From positions 1 through 49,180 of the forward strand of contig JAVBNW010000103.1 in the NCBI GenBank assembly GCA_031551255.1: a stretch of DNA of 49,180 nucleotides, written 5' to 3'. Numbering within the stretch: the stretch's first letter is position 1; every line of letters starts with the position of its first letter. Position numbers and translations under genes: made by a program. Positions 27,694-35,135 of this stretch are shown piece after piece. This stretch comes from JAVBNW01 sp031551255. Its GTDB lineage: Bacteria > Bacillota > Clostridia > Christensenellales > UBA1750. The notes beneath the pieces are model-generated. The model was not told where the DNA came from and ran no database searches. It was given only the letters and a program-made list of their open reading frames with translations.

Positions 27694-27867
27694 TATAGTC
27701 ACCCAACCTCAAAACCAGATCATGCGAGCAGACCTTTTCCCGCATGGCGGCGTCGAGCTTCAGTCAGCGTAGCTGCCGGCTACGCCTCCTTCCGCCTCCT
27801 TCCGCCTCCTTGCCCTGCGAAAAAATCTCTCGCTCGTCTACACTGCTTTTGAAGTTGGGCGACTATA
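27694..27867. repeat. 174-bp MITE-like element with 21-bp inverted ends
   Basis: The left end TATAGTCACCCAACCTCAAA (27694-27713) and the right end TTTGAAGTTGGGCGACTATA (27848-27867) are inverted copies with two mismatches; one more base pairs inside. The inside has a short hairpin (GTAGCtgccGGCTAC-like, ~27769-27783), three tandem copies of CGCCTCCTTC/G, and no coding capacity. It lies between convergent operons. Terminal inverted repeats around a short non-coding core suggest a non-autonomous mobile element. No clear target duplication is visible. Confidence 0.5.
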
Positions 27868-27870
27868 ATC

Positions 27871-27897
27871 AAATCGGTTAGCATCGCTAACCGATTT
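27871..27897. terminator. Perfect 12-bp hairpin between convergent operons
   Basis: AAATCGGTTAGC (27871-27882), ATC, GCTAACCGATTT (27886-27897). It sits between the ends of the Cys-rich gene and the FtsX gene, so a bidirectional terminator is likely, although no long T run follows on either strand. It contains GTTAG and CTAAC halves, but 5 bases apart. Confidence 0.5.
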
Positions 27898-27963
27898 GCG
27901 TTTACTCCCATAAAGAAGCCCTTATGCTGTTGTATCTGCCGTCCGCTTCACTCGCCATCAGCA

Positions 27964-30528
27964 CTATTCCCTCTGCTTGAGCACCTCCGCGGGCGTAACA
28001 GTTTTAAGCCGCCGGTTCAGCAAAGCGTTGATCGAGAAGTATGACAGCATAATCAAAGTGAACATCGCCGCATACACCCACGCGGGCATTGCCATATCCG
28101 GCCCCAGCGCGACGTTGGCGATCATGTTGGGATACAGCCGGTCCATGACAAACTTGGCCAGCGGCACGCAGATCAGCGTGGATACCAGCACTGTGAAAAA
28201 ATTACCGTCCAAATAAAGCTTGCGCACCTCGCCATCGTTAAACCCAAATATCTTCATCAGTGAAATGCCGAAGGAGGAGCGGTCGATCATCATCCTCATC
28301 ATCAGATACATAACGATGACCAAAACCACCACGCTGACCGAGACCATCATGACGATCATCGGCGTCATGAGTTCCAAAAAGACATGCCCGTATTCCAGCA
28401 TATCGTCCCGTGTCGTGATGGCATAGATGCGTCCGGCGTCAAGCTCCGGCATACGATCGGCCAGCAGGACGTTGTAGGCGTCTTCTTCCGCGCCAAAAAG
28501 CGCACGCATGCTGCCGTTATCCATGAAGGCGTACAGTCCAACAGAATAGGGCACAACGCGGTCTACCGTGAACACATAGCGGTTATCCTCCACCGTGTCG
28601 GTCAATATCACATCGTCTCCGGCTTTGAGGTTGTATTTATTCGCCATGGAGCTTGATATGGTCAGCGTCCCCTCGCCTTTCGCCGGATCGAAATCGAAGT
28701 AGGGGTTATCGCCCTCTATGCCCAGCAGCGTGACATCCAGATCGTATCCACGAATCTCCCGGCTCAAGGTTTTCATGTAGCAGGCCTCGGTGTCCGCGGG
28801 AACATCCTTTGACGGATATTTGAGGCTCACCATGTACTCGTAATTGATATCCTCCGCGTTCTGCCTCTGCATGGTCGTGATGAAGCAATAGCAATTGACG
28901 CCCAGGGTAAGCAGCAACAGCGCGATGAACATGCCGCCGCATACGGTCAGGGAGGCCCGTTTTTCCCGCAGGATCTGGCGGATGCGAAAGAGGCTTATAA
29001 ACCCAAGCGTATCAAAACGAAAACGGCTGGTTTTCGCTTTGGCGTGTTCCCTGCGCAGCAGCATAAGCGGCGGGCGGCCAAGGCGGCTCCTGATCACCAG
29101 CAGGTTGACGATGACCGCGATGATGGGTGGCATCAGCAAGCCGTAGACCAGCAGATAGGGTGGATAAAATGGCACGGGGTTTGGAAAGGAAAAATAGCTT
29201 GCGGTATCCTGCATCTGATAGGTGATGCCCAAGGGTGAGAACCCGGCCAGCGTGCCCGCAATGCCGCCCAGAGCGGTTATGATAACGGGCAGCGTAAGGT
29301 AATGCCGCATCAGTGCAGCTTTTGAAACGCCCATGGCGTATAGCGTGCCGATGACCTCGCTGTCCCGGTCGATGCCGTGAACGATAAACACCGAAATCAC
29401 ATAGGCGAACAGAACCAGCGCGATCGCCCCGGCCAGCATGCCTCCAGACCGGTTGATGGCGACATCGTCCTTGGACGCCGCGATGCGCGGGTTGTGCTCC
29501 ACCTGCAAAAAGGAGGTCAGGTTTTCTATTTCATAGCCGAACATCTCATCGATCTGTTCGGTTGTCTCCTCCTGAAACGCCCGCATGCCTTGTGCCAGAT
29601 CTCCCGCGCCGTCAGATGATGCCTGCACGCCCCCGGTATAGGCGGCAAAAGCGGCCAACAATCCATCCGGCAGCCCCATTTGCATAAGCGCCGCCTGCAG
29701 CTCCGCTCCGCCGACCTCCAGCATTTCCAACGCGTCCTGCAACGTGGCGCCGCCCTTGACCAGCTCCGCGATGCCGTCCAGCATTTCATTCTTAGGCGCG
29801 TCCAGCTCATCCAGCATTTCGATAAAGTAGCGGTCTGTGATGGCAGCACGGTCGACAGTGAAGTCTTTCAGGCGTTCCTTCAGCTCCGCTTGCGTCATGG
29901 CCCCGTTCAGGCGATAGGCGTAGAGGTATTGCTCGCTCTGCATGCTCTGGCCGTCCGCTTTTAGCTTTTCATATGCTTCTTTGCTTACAAAAACGGTGCC
30001 GAAATGGCGCTTGTCGGTAGATACGTCCGTGATGTTTTGGAGCGGGGAATCGTAGTCGGGTGAAGTGCCAACTCCCGCAACGGCAAAGGAGACGCCGCCG
30101 ATTTCAACCACGCTTGCAAGGCCGATATCATGCGCTTTGGCGTAGAGCTTTTCAAGCAGTGCCTCGTCACCTGCATTGGGCGCACCGCCTTTGTCGGCCT
30201 GCACCAGATTGATTTGCTCGCGCATCCGAAAGACGCGCAAAACCGAGCCGTCATCCAGCGCGAAATCCATATAGAACATTGGCTCGACCGTCACGCCCTC
30301 ATGCGCAAGCTCAAACAGTTGATCCTGAGAAAGCGGTGTAAATACAGTGAACTGCCCGTCTTCGCAAAGGTTCTCATCCATACTCGTCTCCACGGTATGG
30401 ATGATGGTTTCCGCCGCGCCCACAAGGCCGGTAACGACATACATGCCTAGCACGATCAGGAAAAACAGGGTGATATAGCGCAGGAGATTGCTTTTTAGCT
30501 CCCGCAGTGTTCTGCGATGCAAACCCAT
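27964..30528 (-). CDS. ABC transporter permease of the MacB/FtsX type
   Basis: An 854-residue permease. One helix near the start (LRYITLFFLIVLGMYVVTGL) is followed by an extracytoplasmic domain of about 320 residues, three helices, a short cytosolic link, another helix (CGGMFIALLLLTLGVNCY), a second outer domain and three C-terminal helices. This double FtsX-domain layout fits permeases that extrude peptides, lipids or lipoproteins rather than importers. The start is the ATG at 30528 because AGGAGG lies 6 bases before it; an ATG at 30546 overlaps the ATPase gene. The matching ATPase is directly upstream. Confidence 0.88.
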   Translation of the reverse strand: MGLHRRTLRELKSNLLRYITLFFLIVLGMYVVTGLVGAAETIIHTVETSMDENLCEDGQFTVFTPLSQDQLFELAHEGVTVEPMFYMDFALDDGSVLRVFRMREQINLVQADKGGAPNAGDEALLEKLYAKAHDIGLASVVEIGGVSFAVAGVGTSPDYDSPLQNITDVSTDKRHFGTVFVSKEAYEKLKADGQSMQSEQYLYAYRLNGAMTQAELKERLKDFTVDRAAITDRYFIEMLDELDAPKNEMLDGIAELVKGGATLQDALEMLEVGGAELQAALMQMGLPDGLLAAFAAYTGGVQASSDGAGDLAQGMRAFQEETTEQIDEMFGYEIENLTSFLQVEHNPRIAASKDDVAINRSGGMLAGAIALVLFAYVISVFIVHGIDRDSEVIGTLYAMGVSKAALMRHYLTLPVIITALGGIAGTLAGFSPLGITYQMQDTASYFSFPNPVPFYPPYLLVYGLLMPPIIAVIVNLLVIRSRLGRPPLMLLRREHAKAKTSRFRFDTLGFISLFRIRQILREKRASLTVCGGMFIALLLLTLGVNCYCFITTMQRQNAEDINYEYMVSLKYPSKDVPADTEACYMKTLSREIRGYDLDVTLLGIEGDNPYFDFDPAKGEGTLTISSSMANKYNLKAGDDVILTDTVEDNRYVFTVDRVVPYSVGLYAFMDNGSMRALFGAEEDAYNVLLADRMPELDAGRIYAITTRDDMLEYGHVFLELMTPMIVMMVSVSVVVLVIVMYLMMRMMIDRSSFGISLMKIFGFNDGEVRKLYLDGNFFTVLVSTLICVPLAKFVMDRLYPNMIANVALGPDMAMPAWVYAAMFTLIMLSYFSINALLNRRLKTVTPAEVLKQRE

Positions 30529-30539
30529 ACCGCCCCTCC

Positions 30540-31235
30540 TCACCATGCAAGCTGCGCTGCGAGAACCAGCTGCTCATTGGCATAATCCCCGGCAATAAGC
30601 CCGTCTTTGATTTGGATGACGCGGTGCACCATGCTTTTGATCAAGTCGTTGTGCGTGACGATCAGCATCGTGGTGCCGTAGGTTTTGTTGATCTGTTCAA
30701 GCAGGATGAGGATCTCCTTCGAGTTTTCCGAATCAAGCGCGCCGGTCGGCTCATCGCACAGCAGCAGCTTGGGGTTTTTAACAAGCGCGCGGGCGATGGC
30801 GCAGCGCTGCTGCTGCCCGCCGGAGAGTTGGCTGGGGAACTTATGCTGATGCTCTACTAGCCCCAGCGTCTCCAGCAATTCCTCCATGTTCAGCGGCTTT
30901 TGCGACAGATAGCGGCAAACCTGTATGTTCTCCCGCACGGTGAGGTTGGGCACGAGATTATAGAACTGGAAGATGAAGCCAAGCGTCCTGCGCCGAAACA
31001 GCGACAGGCCTTTGGCGTCCATGCGGGTAATTTCCTCTCCGTCTACCTTTATGCAGCCGCTGTCCACCGGATCGAGTGCGCCTATCGTGTTGAGCAGTGT
31101 AGATTTGCCCGAACCGGACGGCCCGCAAATCACGCACATCTGTCCCTTTGCAAGGCTGGCGCTGATGCCTTTGAGCACCTGCACATGTGCCCCGTTTTCA
31201 TAGCTTTTCTTGATGTTCTCCACTTGAAGGTACAT
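30540..31235 (-). CDS. ABC transporter ATP-binding protein (MacB/LolD type)
   Basis: A 231-residue stand-alone ATPase: Walker A GPSGSGKST, IFQFYNLVPNLTVREN Q-loop region, signature LSGGQQQR, Walker B LLCDEPTGALD, and VTHND with the switch His. The DEPTGALD form and length fit the MacB/LolD subfamily that works with FtsX permeases. The start is ATG at 31235 with AGGAGG before it. A GTTAG-N6-CTAAC operator lies 20 bases upstream, so the pair belongs to the island regulon. The permease gene follows after 11 bases. Confidence 0.92.
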   Translation of the reverse strand: MYLQVENIKKSYENGAHVQVLKGISASLAKGQMCVICGPSGSGKSTLLNTIGALDPVDSGCIKVDGEEITRMDAKGLSLFRRRTLGFIFQFYNLVPNLTVRENIQVCRYLSQKPLNMEELLETLGLVEHQHKFPSQLSGGQQQRCAIARALVKNPKLLLCDEPTGALDSENSKEILILLEQINKTYGTTMLIVTHNDLIKSMVHRVIQIKDGLIAGDYANEQLVLAAQLAW

Positions 31236-31252
31236 ATGACTCCTCCTGAAAT

Positions 31253-31272
31253 TAGTTAGACATAGCTAACCT
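31253..31272. promoter_or_regulatory. GTTAG-N6-CTAAC operator before the MacB-type ABC pair
   Basis: TTAGTTAG-acatag-CTAACCTA (31252-31273 region; core 31255-31270). A candidate minus-strand promoter is TTCGAA ... TATATT upstream of it, but with a 16-base spacer. The site nearly repeats that before the MATE gene. Confidence 0.65.
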
Positions 31273-31295
31273 ATGGGTAAAAATATATCCGTATA

Positions 31296-31856
31296 TCACA
31301 CTTTTCGAAGCACCGCCGCGCGGCAAATACGCACGCGGGGCGTTTTTATGACGGCAAAGCCATTGCGCTCCATCATGCTTAAAGACGCCGCAAACTGTTC
31401 CTTGCCGACGTGTCCAATGGGCTCCGCAAAAAACAATGTGCCGCCATCATGCAGCGCGGCACGCAGCTCAAAAATGAGGTTTTCAGGCTTTGGCACTTCA
31501 TGCAGCATCATGAACAAAAGGGCGAAATCAATCCTGTCATTCCAACGAGCAATGCCCAAAGAATCTGCAGTGCATCTATGCGCGGTGATCCGGGCTATCT
31601 TTTTCTTTTTTGCGGCGGCCAGCATCCCATTCAGCATCTCTTGCTGCAAATCGACGGCAATAACGGCGCCGTCATCGCCTACCATTTCCGCCATGGGCAA
31701 CGTGAAGTATCCCATGCCGCAGCCGATATCCATGGCCGTCATACCATTTGAAAGGTAGGGTCTGAGCAGTTTATTCGGATTGTGAACGACCTTGCGCAAG
31801 CCGATCGCCAACGCCGGTCCCGATTGCCATGGGCAAACCGTTCCGTGATCCGCCAT
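31296..31856 (-). CDS. Class I SAM-dependent methyltransferase
   Basis: A 186-residue protein with motif I MDIGCGMGYFTLPMAEMVG near residue 40, motif II AVIAVDLQQEML and a post-I region typical of UbiE-like small-molecule methyltransferases. The start is ATG at 31856, one base after the TetR stop and behind GGAGG inside that gene, so TetR and methyltransferase are coupled. The ABC pair lies 60 bases downstream. The substrate is unknown. Drug or metabolite modification under TetR control is the usual pattern for such pairs. Confidence 0.8.
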   Translation of the reverse strand: MADHGTVCPWQSGPALAIGLRKVVHNPNKLLRPYLSNGMTAMDIGCGMGYFTLPMAEMVGDDGAVIAVDLQQEMLNGMLAAAKKKKIARITAHRCTADSLGIARWNDRIDFALLFMMLHEVPKPENLIFELRAALHDGGTLFFAEPIGHVGKEQFAASLSMMERNGFAVIKTPRVRICRAAVLRKV

Positions 31857-31857
31857 A

Positions 31858-32454
31858 TTACGCCTCCGTTCCAAACAAGTAATAGAGCAACCCATTCGTC
31901 ATCGCGGTGATGGTCTCGTCCATATGCTCTCGCATCATGCAGCCGTCGCTCACCGAGAAGTACATCGCGTGGATGTAGTTGTGAACGACATCGGGTTTGA
32001 CCTTCTCTGTGTCCAGACCGGCCAGCATGAGTAAGCTCTCGAACGCATGGTATTCCATCGCGCTGAAATCCTCAATTTCAGCGGGCTGCATGATGGCCAA
32101 AAGCTGCGTAAGCTCCTCGTGGTTGCGAAAGAAGAACACCTTATCCACGTCGCGGATGAGGGACTGTAGAAACACGCCCACAGCCTCCGGCAGCCGCTCC
32201 TTCGGGCAACTCTGAATAACCTGCGCCGCTTGGGCGAGCAGCCCCTGATAGATCTCCCGCACCAACTGCAAGAGCAGCTCTTCCTTACTGGTAAAATAGC
32301 TGTAAAAGGCGGCCTTGCCCATGCCGGCAGCCTTGACGATATCGTCGACGCTCACCCGTTTGATGCCGTGGGCCAAAACGAGTTCCTGTGCTTTTGTAAA
32401 CAATTTTTGCTTTTGCAAATCTTTTTCCTGATCCGTCAATGCGCGTGGAGACAT
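31858..32454 (-). CDS. TetR-family regulator
   Basis: A 198-residue regulator. The N-terminal HTH is VSVDDIVKAAGMGKAAFYSY (residues ~34-53), followed by FTSKEELL. The ligand domain carries Met- and Cys-rich stretches (DGCMMREHMDE). The start is ATG at 32454 behind AGGAGG. It is divergent from the TetR at 32648 and lies upstream of a methyltransferase and the ABC pair. It is not a close relative of the two other TetR proteins in the window. Confidence 0.9.
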   Translation of the reverse strand: MSPRALTDQEKDLQKQKLFTKAQELVLAHGIKRVSVDDIVKAAGMGKAAFYSYFTSKEELLLQLVREIYQGLLAQAAQVIQSCPKERLPEAVGVFLQSLIRDVDKVFFFRNHEELTQLLAIMQPAEIEDFSAMEYHAFESLLMLAGLDTEKVKPDVVHNYIHAMYFSVSDGCMMREHMDETITAMTNGLLYYLFGTEA

Positions 32455-32466
32455 AGGTTACCTCCT

Positions 32467-32530
32467 ATTTAGACTAAATATTATTTATTAGTATTAATAG
32501 GATTATATGAGATGGGTCATCTGCTGTCAA
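32467..32530 (-). promoter_or_regulatory. Consensus promoter and palindrome of the TetR/methyltransferase operon
   Basis: Minus strand: -35 TTGACA (32525-32530), 17 bases, -10 TATAAT (32502-32507), a perfect consensus. Downstream, ATTTAG-a-CTAAAT (32467-32479) is a perfect palindrome and a candidate self-repression site. It differs from the island operator. Confidence 0.75.
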
Positions 32531-32585
32531 GCGTTTCCTTCAAAGCCGGCAGTATAGGTGTGGGCATAATTTTGCGTTGTACCTC

Positions 32586-32632
32586 TTGACAATCAAATAT
32601 ATGCGCGTTATCATAAGATAACGCTGTTATCT
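32586..32632 (+). promoter_or_regulatory. TetR promoter and overlapping palindromes
   Basis: -35 TTGACA (32586-32591), 17 bases, -10 TATCAT (32609-32614). Two overlapping perfect palindromes follow: GCGTTATC-ATAA-GATAACGC (32605-32624) and AGATAAC-GCT-GTTATCT (32616-32632). The second shares its core with the operator of the TetR paralogue at 11523-11537. Confidence 0.75.
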
Positions 32633-32647
32633 TTGAAGGAGGACGCT

Positions 32648-33280
32648 ATGCGGGGTAATCCGGAGCAAACCAAAGAAACCATACTGGCTTGCGCGCGGAG
32701 CGAATTCCTGGTAAGCGGCTTCCGCAACGCTTCCCTGCGTAATATCGCCAAAGCCACGGAGCTGACAACCGGAGCGATTTATCGCCACTTTTCGGATAAG
32801 GATGCTTTGTTTTGTGCGGCGACACAGGGTGTTGTCGATTCTCTGGAGAAGGCCTATACCAAACAAACGGATGACGCTCTAAAGGCAATCCGCCAAGGTG
32901 TGGCCTATGGCCAAGAAGATGCGCAGAGCAATGTTACGGTTCTTTTTGATATTATCTACGATCATTTTGACGAGTTTTATCTGATCGTCATGTGTTCCGC
33001 CGGCTCCAGCCGTGAACGCTATATAGAAGGCATCATCGAATATGAGCATACCAATACGCTGGCTTATGCTCGTGAGCTGATAAGAAAGCATCATTCGAGC
33101 TTTGAGATAGATGAAGTCGCCATCCACATGCTGACCGAAGCCCTGGTCGGCGCGCTGCTGGAGCCTGTCCGGCACAGGATGGACAAAGAGGACGCGATGA
33201 GGCGGCTTACGTTTATTCATAGGTTTTTCAGCGACGGTTGGCGTACTTTTGAAGAAAGAATCATCAAAGACAGGCAATAA
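32648..33280 (+). CDS. TetR-family regulator upstream of cassette D
   Basis: A 210-residue regulator. The HTH is SLRNIAKATELTTGAIYRHF (residues ~28-47), then SDKDALF. It is a paralogue of the TetR at 10881-11498. The start is ATG at 32648 with GGAGG before it; an in-frame TTG upstream is not needed. Cassette D follows in the same direction after 86 bases, past a weak terminator and the island operator. It takes the place held by AraC genes in cassettes A-C, so it may regulate cassette D or only itself. Confidence 0.9.
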   Translation: MRGNPEQTKETILACARSEFLVSGFRNASLRNIAKATELTTGAIYRHFSDKDALFCAATQGVVDSLEKAYTKQTDDALKAIRQGVAYGQEDAQSNVTVLFDIIYDHFDEFYLIVMCSAGSSRERYIEGIIEYEHTNTLAYARELIRKHHSSFEIDEVAIHMLTEALVGALLEPVRHRMDKEDAMRRLTFIHRFFSDGWRTFEERIIKDRQ

Positions 33281-33286
33281 AAAATT

Positions 33287-33311
33287 TCCTTTGCAAGAAG
33301 GACATTTTTTT
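33287..33311 (+). terminator. Weak intrinsic terminator after TetR
   Basis: TCCTT (33287-33291), tgcaag, AAGGA (33298-33302), then seven T (33305-33311). The stem is short, but the T run is good. It would separate TetR transcription from cassette D. Confidence 0.4.
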
Positions 33312-33319
33312 CGCCTATG

Positions 33320-33337
33320 AGTTAGCTATATCTAACT
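33320..33337. promoter_or_regulatory. GTTAG-N6-CTAAC operator before cassette D
   Basis: AGTTAG-ctatat-CTAACT, a perfect 18-base palindrome, 29 bases before the GTG start of the first ABC gene. The promoter is less clear than in the other cassettes: TATGAT at 33344-33349 could be a -10 with its -35 inside the operator, or TTGCAA at 33291 could be a -35. Confidence 0.7.
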
Positions 33338-33366
33338 AATCCGTATGATCGTAAGGAGGTCAAAAA

Positions 33367-35133
33367 GTGGAACAAGACGCAAAGAAAAGAGAAAATGGCG
33401 TCATCGAATGGCTCAAGGAGTTTGCGTCACCGTTTAAGGGTAGGTTTATCCTCTCCGTCGCTTTGGCGGCGGTGGGTGTCGCCTGCGGCATGCTGCCCTT
33501 TTTTGCCGTGGCGCAGATCGTGATCCTGCTGCTCTCTGGCAGCGCCTCCATGGCAAATTGCATACCGTGGTGCGTCATGATATTGGCCGGCTACATAGGC
33601 AAAACGATCTTTGCCAATATCTCAACATCCCTCTCCCACCGCGCGACATTCAGCGTACTGAAGCTCATTCGGACGCGCCTTTCCGAAAAATTGACACGGG
33701 TTCCGATGGGCTATCTCTTGGATACTCCCTCCGGGAAACTCAAGGATATCATGGTGGAGAAAGTCGAGAGCCTGGAAACGACGCTTGCGCACCTTCTGCC
33801 GGAAATGACATCGAATATTCTCATCCCCCTGGTGATCATCGCGTATCTGTTCGTCTTGGACTGGCGCATGGCGCTCGTGTCGCTCATCACGCTGCCAATT
33901 GGCCTTTTATGCTATATGGGTATGACGCGGGGATACGCCGAAAAGTGGAAGGGCTTCGTGGACGCCCGAAACCACATGCAGTCCACCACGGTGGAGTATA
34001 TAAATGGCATCGAGGTCATCAAGGCTTTCAATCAGAGCGCCGGCAGCTATGGAAAATACAAGGACGCCGTCACCAACAACACAAATACCGTCATCAAGTG
34101 GATGAATGATACGGAGCTTTATGCCGGGCTGGGTCTTGCAATCTGGCCGTCCGTACTCGCGGCCGTGCTGCCGATCGGCGCTGCGCTTGTCCTGTCGGGT
34201 ACCCTTCCCGAACCCATATACATTACGGTCATGGTGCTCTCCCTGGGCATCGTTGGGCCGGTTATCGGGGCGCTCAGCTTTACAGACAATATGGCGCAGG
34301 TGGGCACCACGATCGGCGAGATCGCGGGTGTCCTGGATCAGCTGGAGCTTAAGCGCCCGGAAACGGAAAAAACTCTCTCCGGCACGGATGTTGTCGTTCA
34401 AAACATCAGCTTTGCCTACAACGAAAAAGAAGTGCTGCACGATGTCAGCTTTGCTATTAAAGCGGGAACCGTGAACGCGCTTGTCGGGCCGTCGGGAGGC
34501 GGCAAAAGCACGATTGCCCGGCTCATCGCGGGCTTTTGGGATACGACGTCAGGTGATATTCGCCTGGGCGGCGTAAGCCAAAAGGAAATTCCATTCAACC
34601 AATGGAACCGCATGATCGCCTATGTATCACAGGACAATTATCTCTTTGACGCGAGCGTGATGGACAATATCCGCATGGGCAAAAACGGCGCGACCGACGA
34701 CGAGGTGATTGCGGCCGCCAAGGCCTGCGGCTGCCATGATTTCATTGCCAAGCTCGAGCATGGCTACCAGACCATCGCGGGCGGCGCCGGCGGGCATCTG
34801 TCGGGCGGCGAGCGTCAGCGCATCGCAATCGCCCGGGCTATGCTCAAGAACGCGCCTATCATCATTTTCGACGAAGCTACCGCCTATACCGACCCGGAGA
34901 GCGAGGCCCTCGTGCAATCGGCGGTCGCCAGGCTGATTGAAGGAAAAACGCTGCTGGTCATCGCCCACAGGCTGTCCACCATCACGGACGCGGACAACAT
35001 TCTTCTGATTGAAAACGGCAGTCTTGCCGCGCAAGGTTCACACGAAACCCTGCTTAGCAGCTCGCCGCTTTATGCGCTCATGTGGAAGGCGCATCAGGGC
35101 GCGCGGGACGCCGCCTTCGAAGGAGGAAACTAG
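33367..35133 (+). CDS. ABC transporter half (exporter fold), cassette D, first partner
   Basis: A 588-residue TMD-NBD protein, first gene of cassette D. Six helices are followed by Walker A GPSGGGKST near 374, LSGGERQR, IIFDEATAYTD and IAHRL. The D-loop AYTD matches the first partners in the other cassettes. The start is GTG at 33367, with GGAGG 7 bases before it. The partner gene starts 2 bases after the stop. Confidence 0.9.
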   Translation: MEQDAKKRENGVIEWLKEFASPFKGRFILSVALAAVGVACGMLPFFAVAQIVILLLSGSASMANCIPWCVMILAGYIGKTIFANISTSLSHRATFSVLKLIRTRLSEKLTRVPMGYLLDTPSGKLKDIMVEKVESLETTLAHLLPEMTSNILIPLVIIAYLFVLDWRMALVSLITLPIGLLCYMGMTRGYAEKWKGFVDARNHMQSTTVEYINGIEVIKAFNQSAGSYGKYKDAVTNNTNTVIKWMNDTELYAGLGLAIWPSVLAAVLPIGAALVLSGTLPEPIYITVMVLSLGIVGPVIGALSFTDNMAQVGTTIGEIAGVLDQLELKRPETEKTLSGTDVVVQNISFAYNEKEVLHDVSFAIKAGTVNALVGPSGGGKSTIARLIAGFWDTTSGDIRLGGVSQKEIPFNQWNRMIAYVSQDNYLFDASVMDNIRMGKNGATDDEVIAAAKACGCHDFIAKLEHGYQTIAGGAGGHLSGGERQRIAIARAMLKNAPIIIFDEATAYTDPESEALVQSAVARLIEGKTLLVIAHRLSTITDADNILLIENGSLAAQGSHETLLSSSPLYALMWKAHQGARDAAFEGGN

Positions 35134-35135
35134 CC

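Noticed and set aside
27769..27812. CRISPR-like short repeats (CGCCTCCTT units)
   Set aside because: The three units are directly adjacent 10-base tandem repeats without spacers.
27871..27897. A seventh copy of the island operator (GTTAG...CTAAC)
   Set aside because: The spacer is 5 bases, the halves extend into a 12-bp perfect hairpin with a 3-base loop, and it lies between the ends of convergent genes, so a terminator is more likely.
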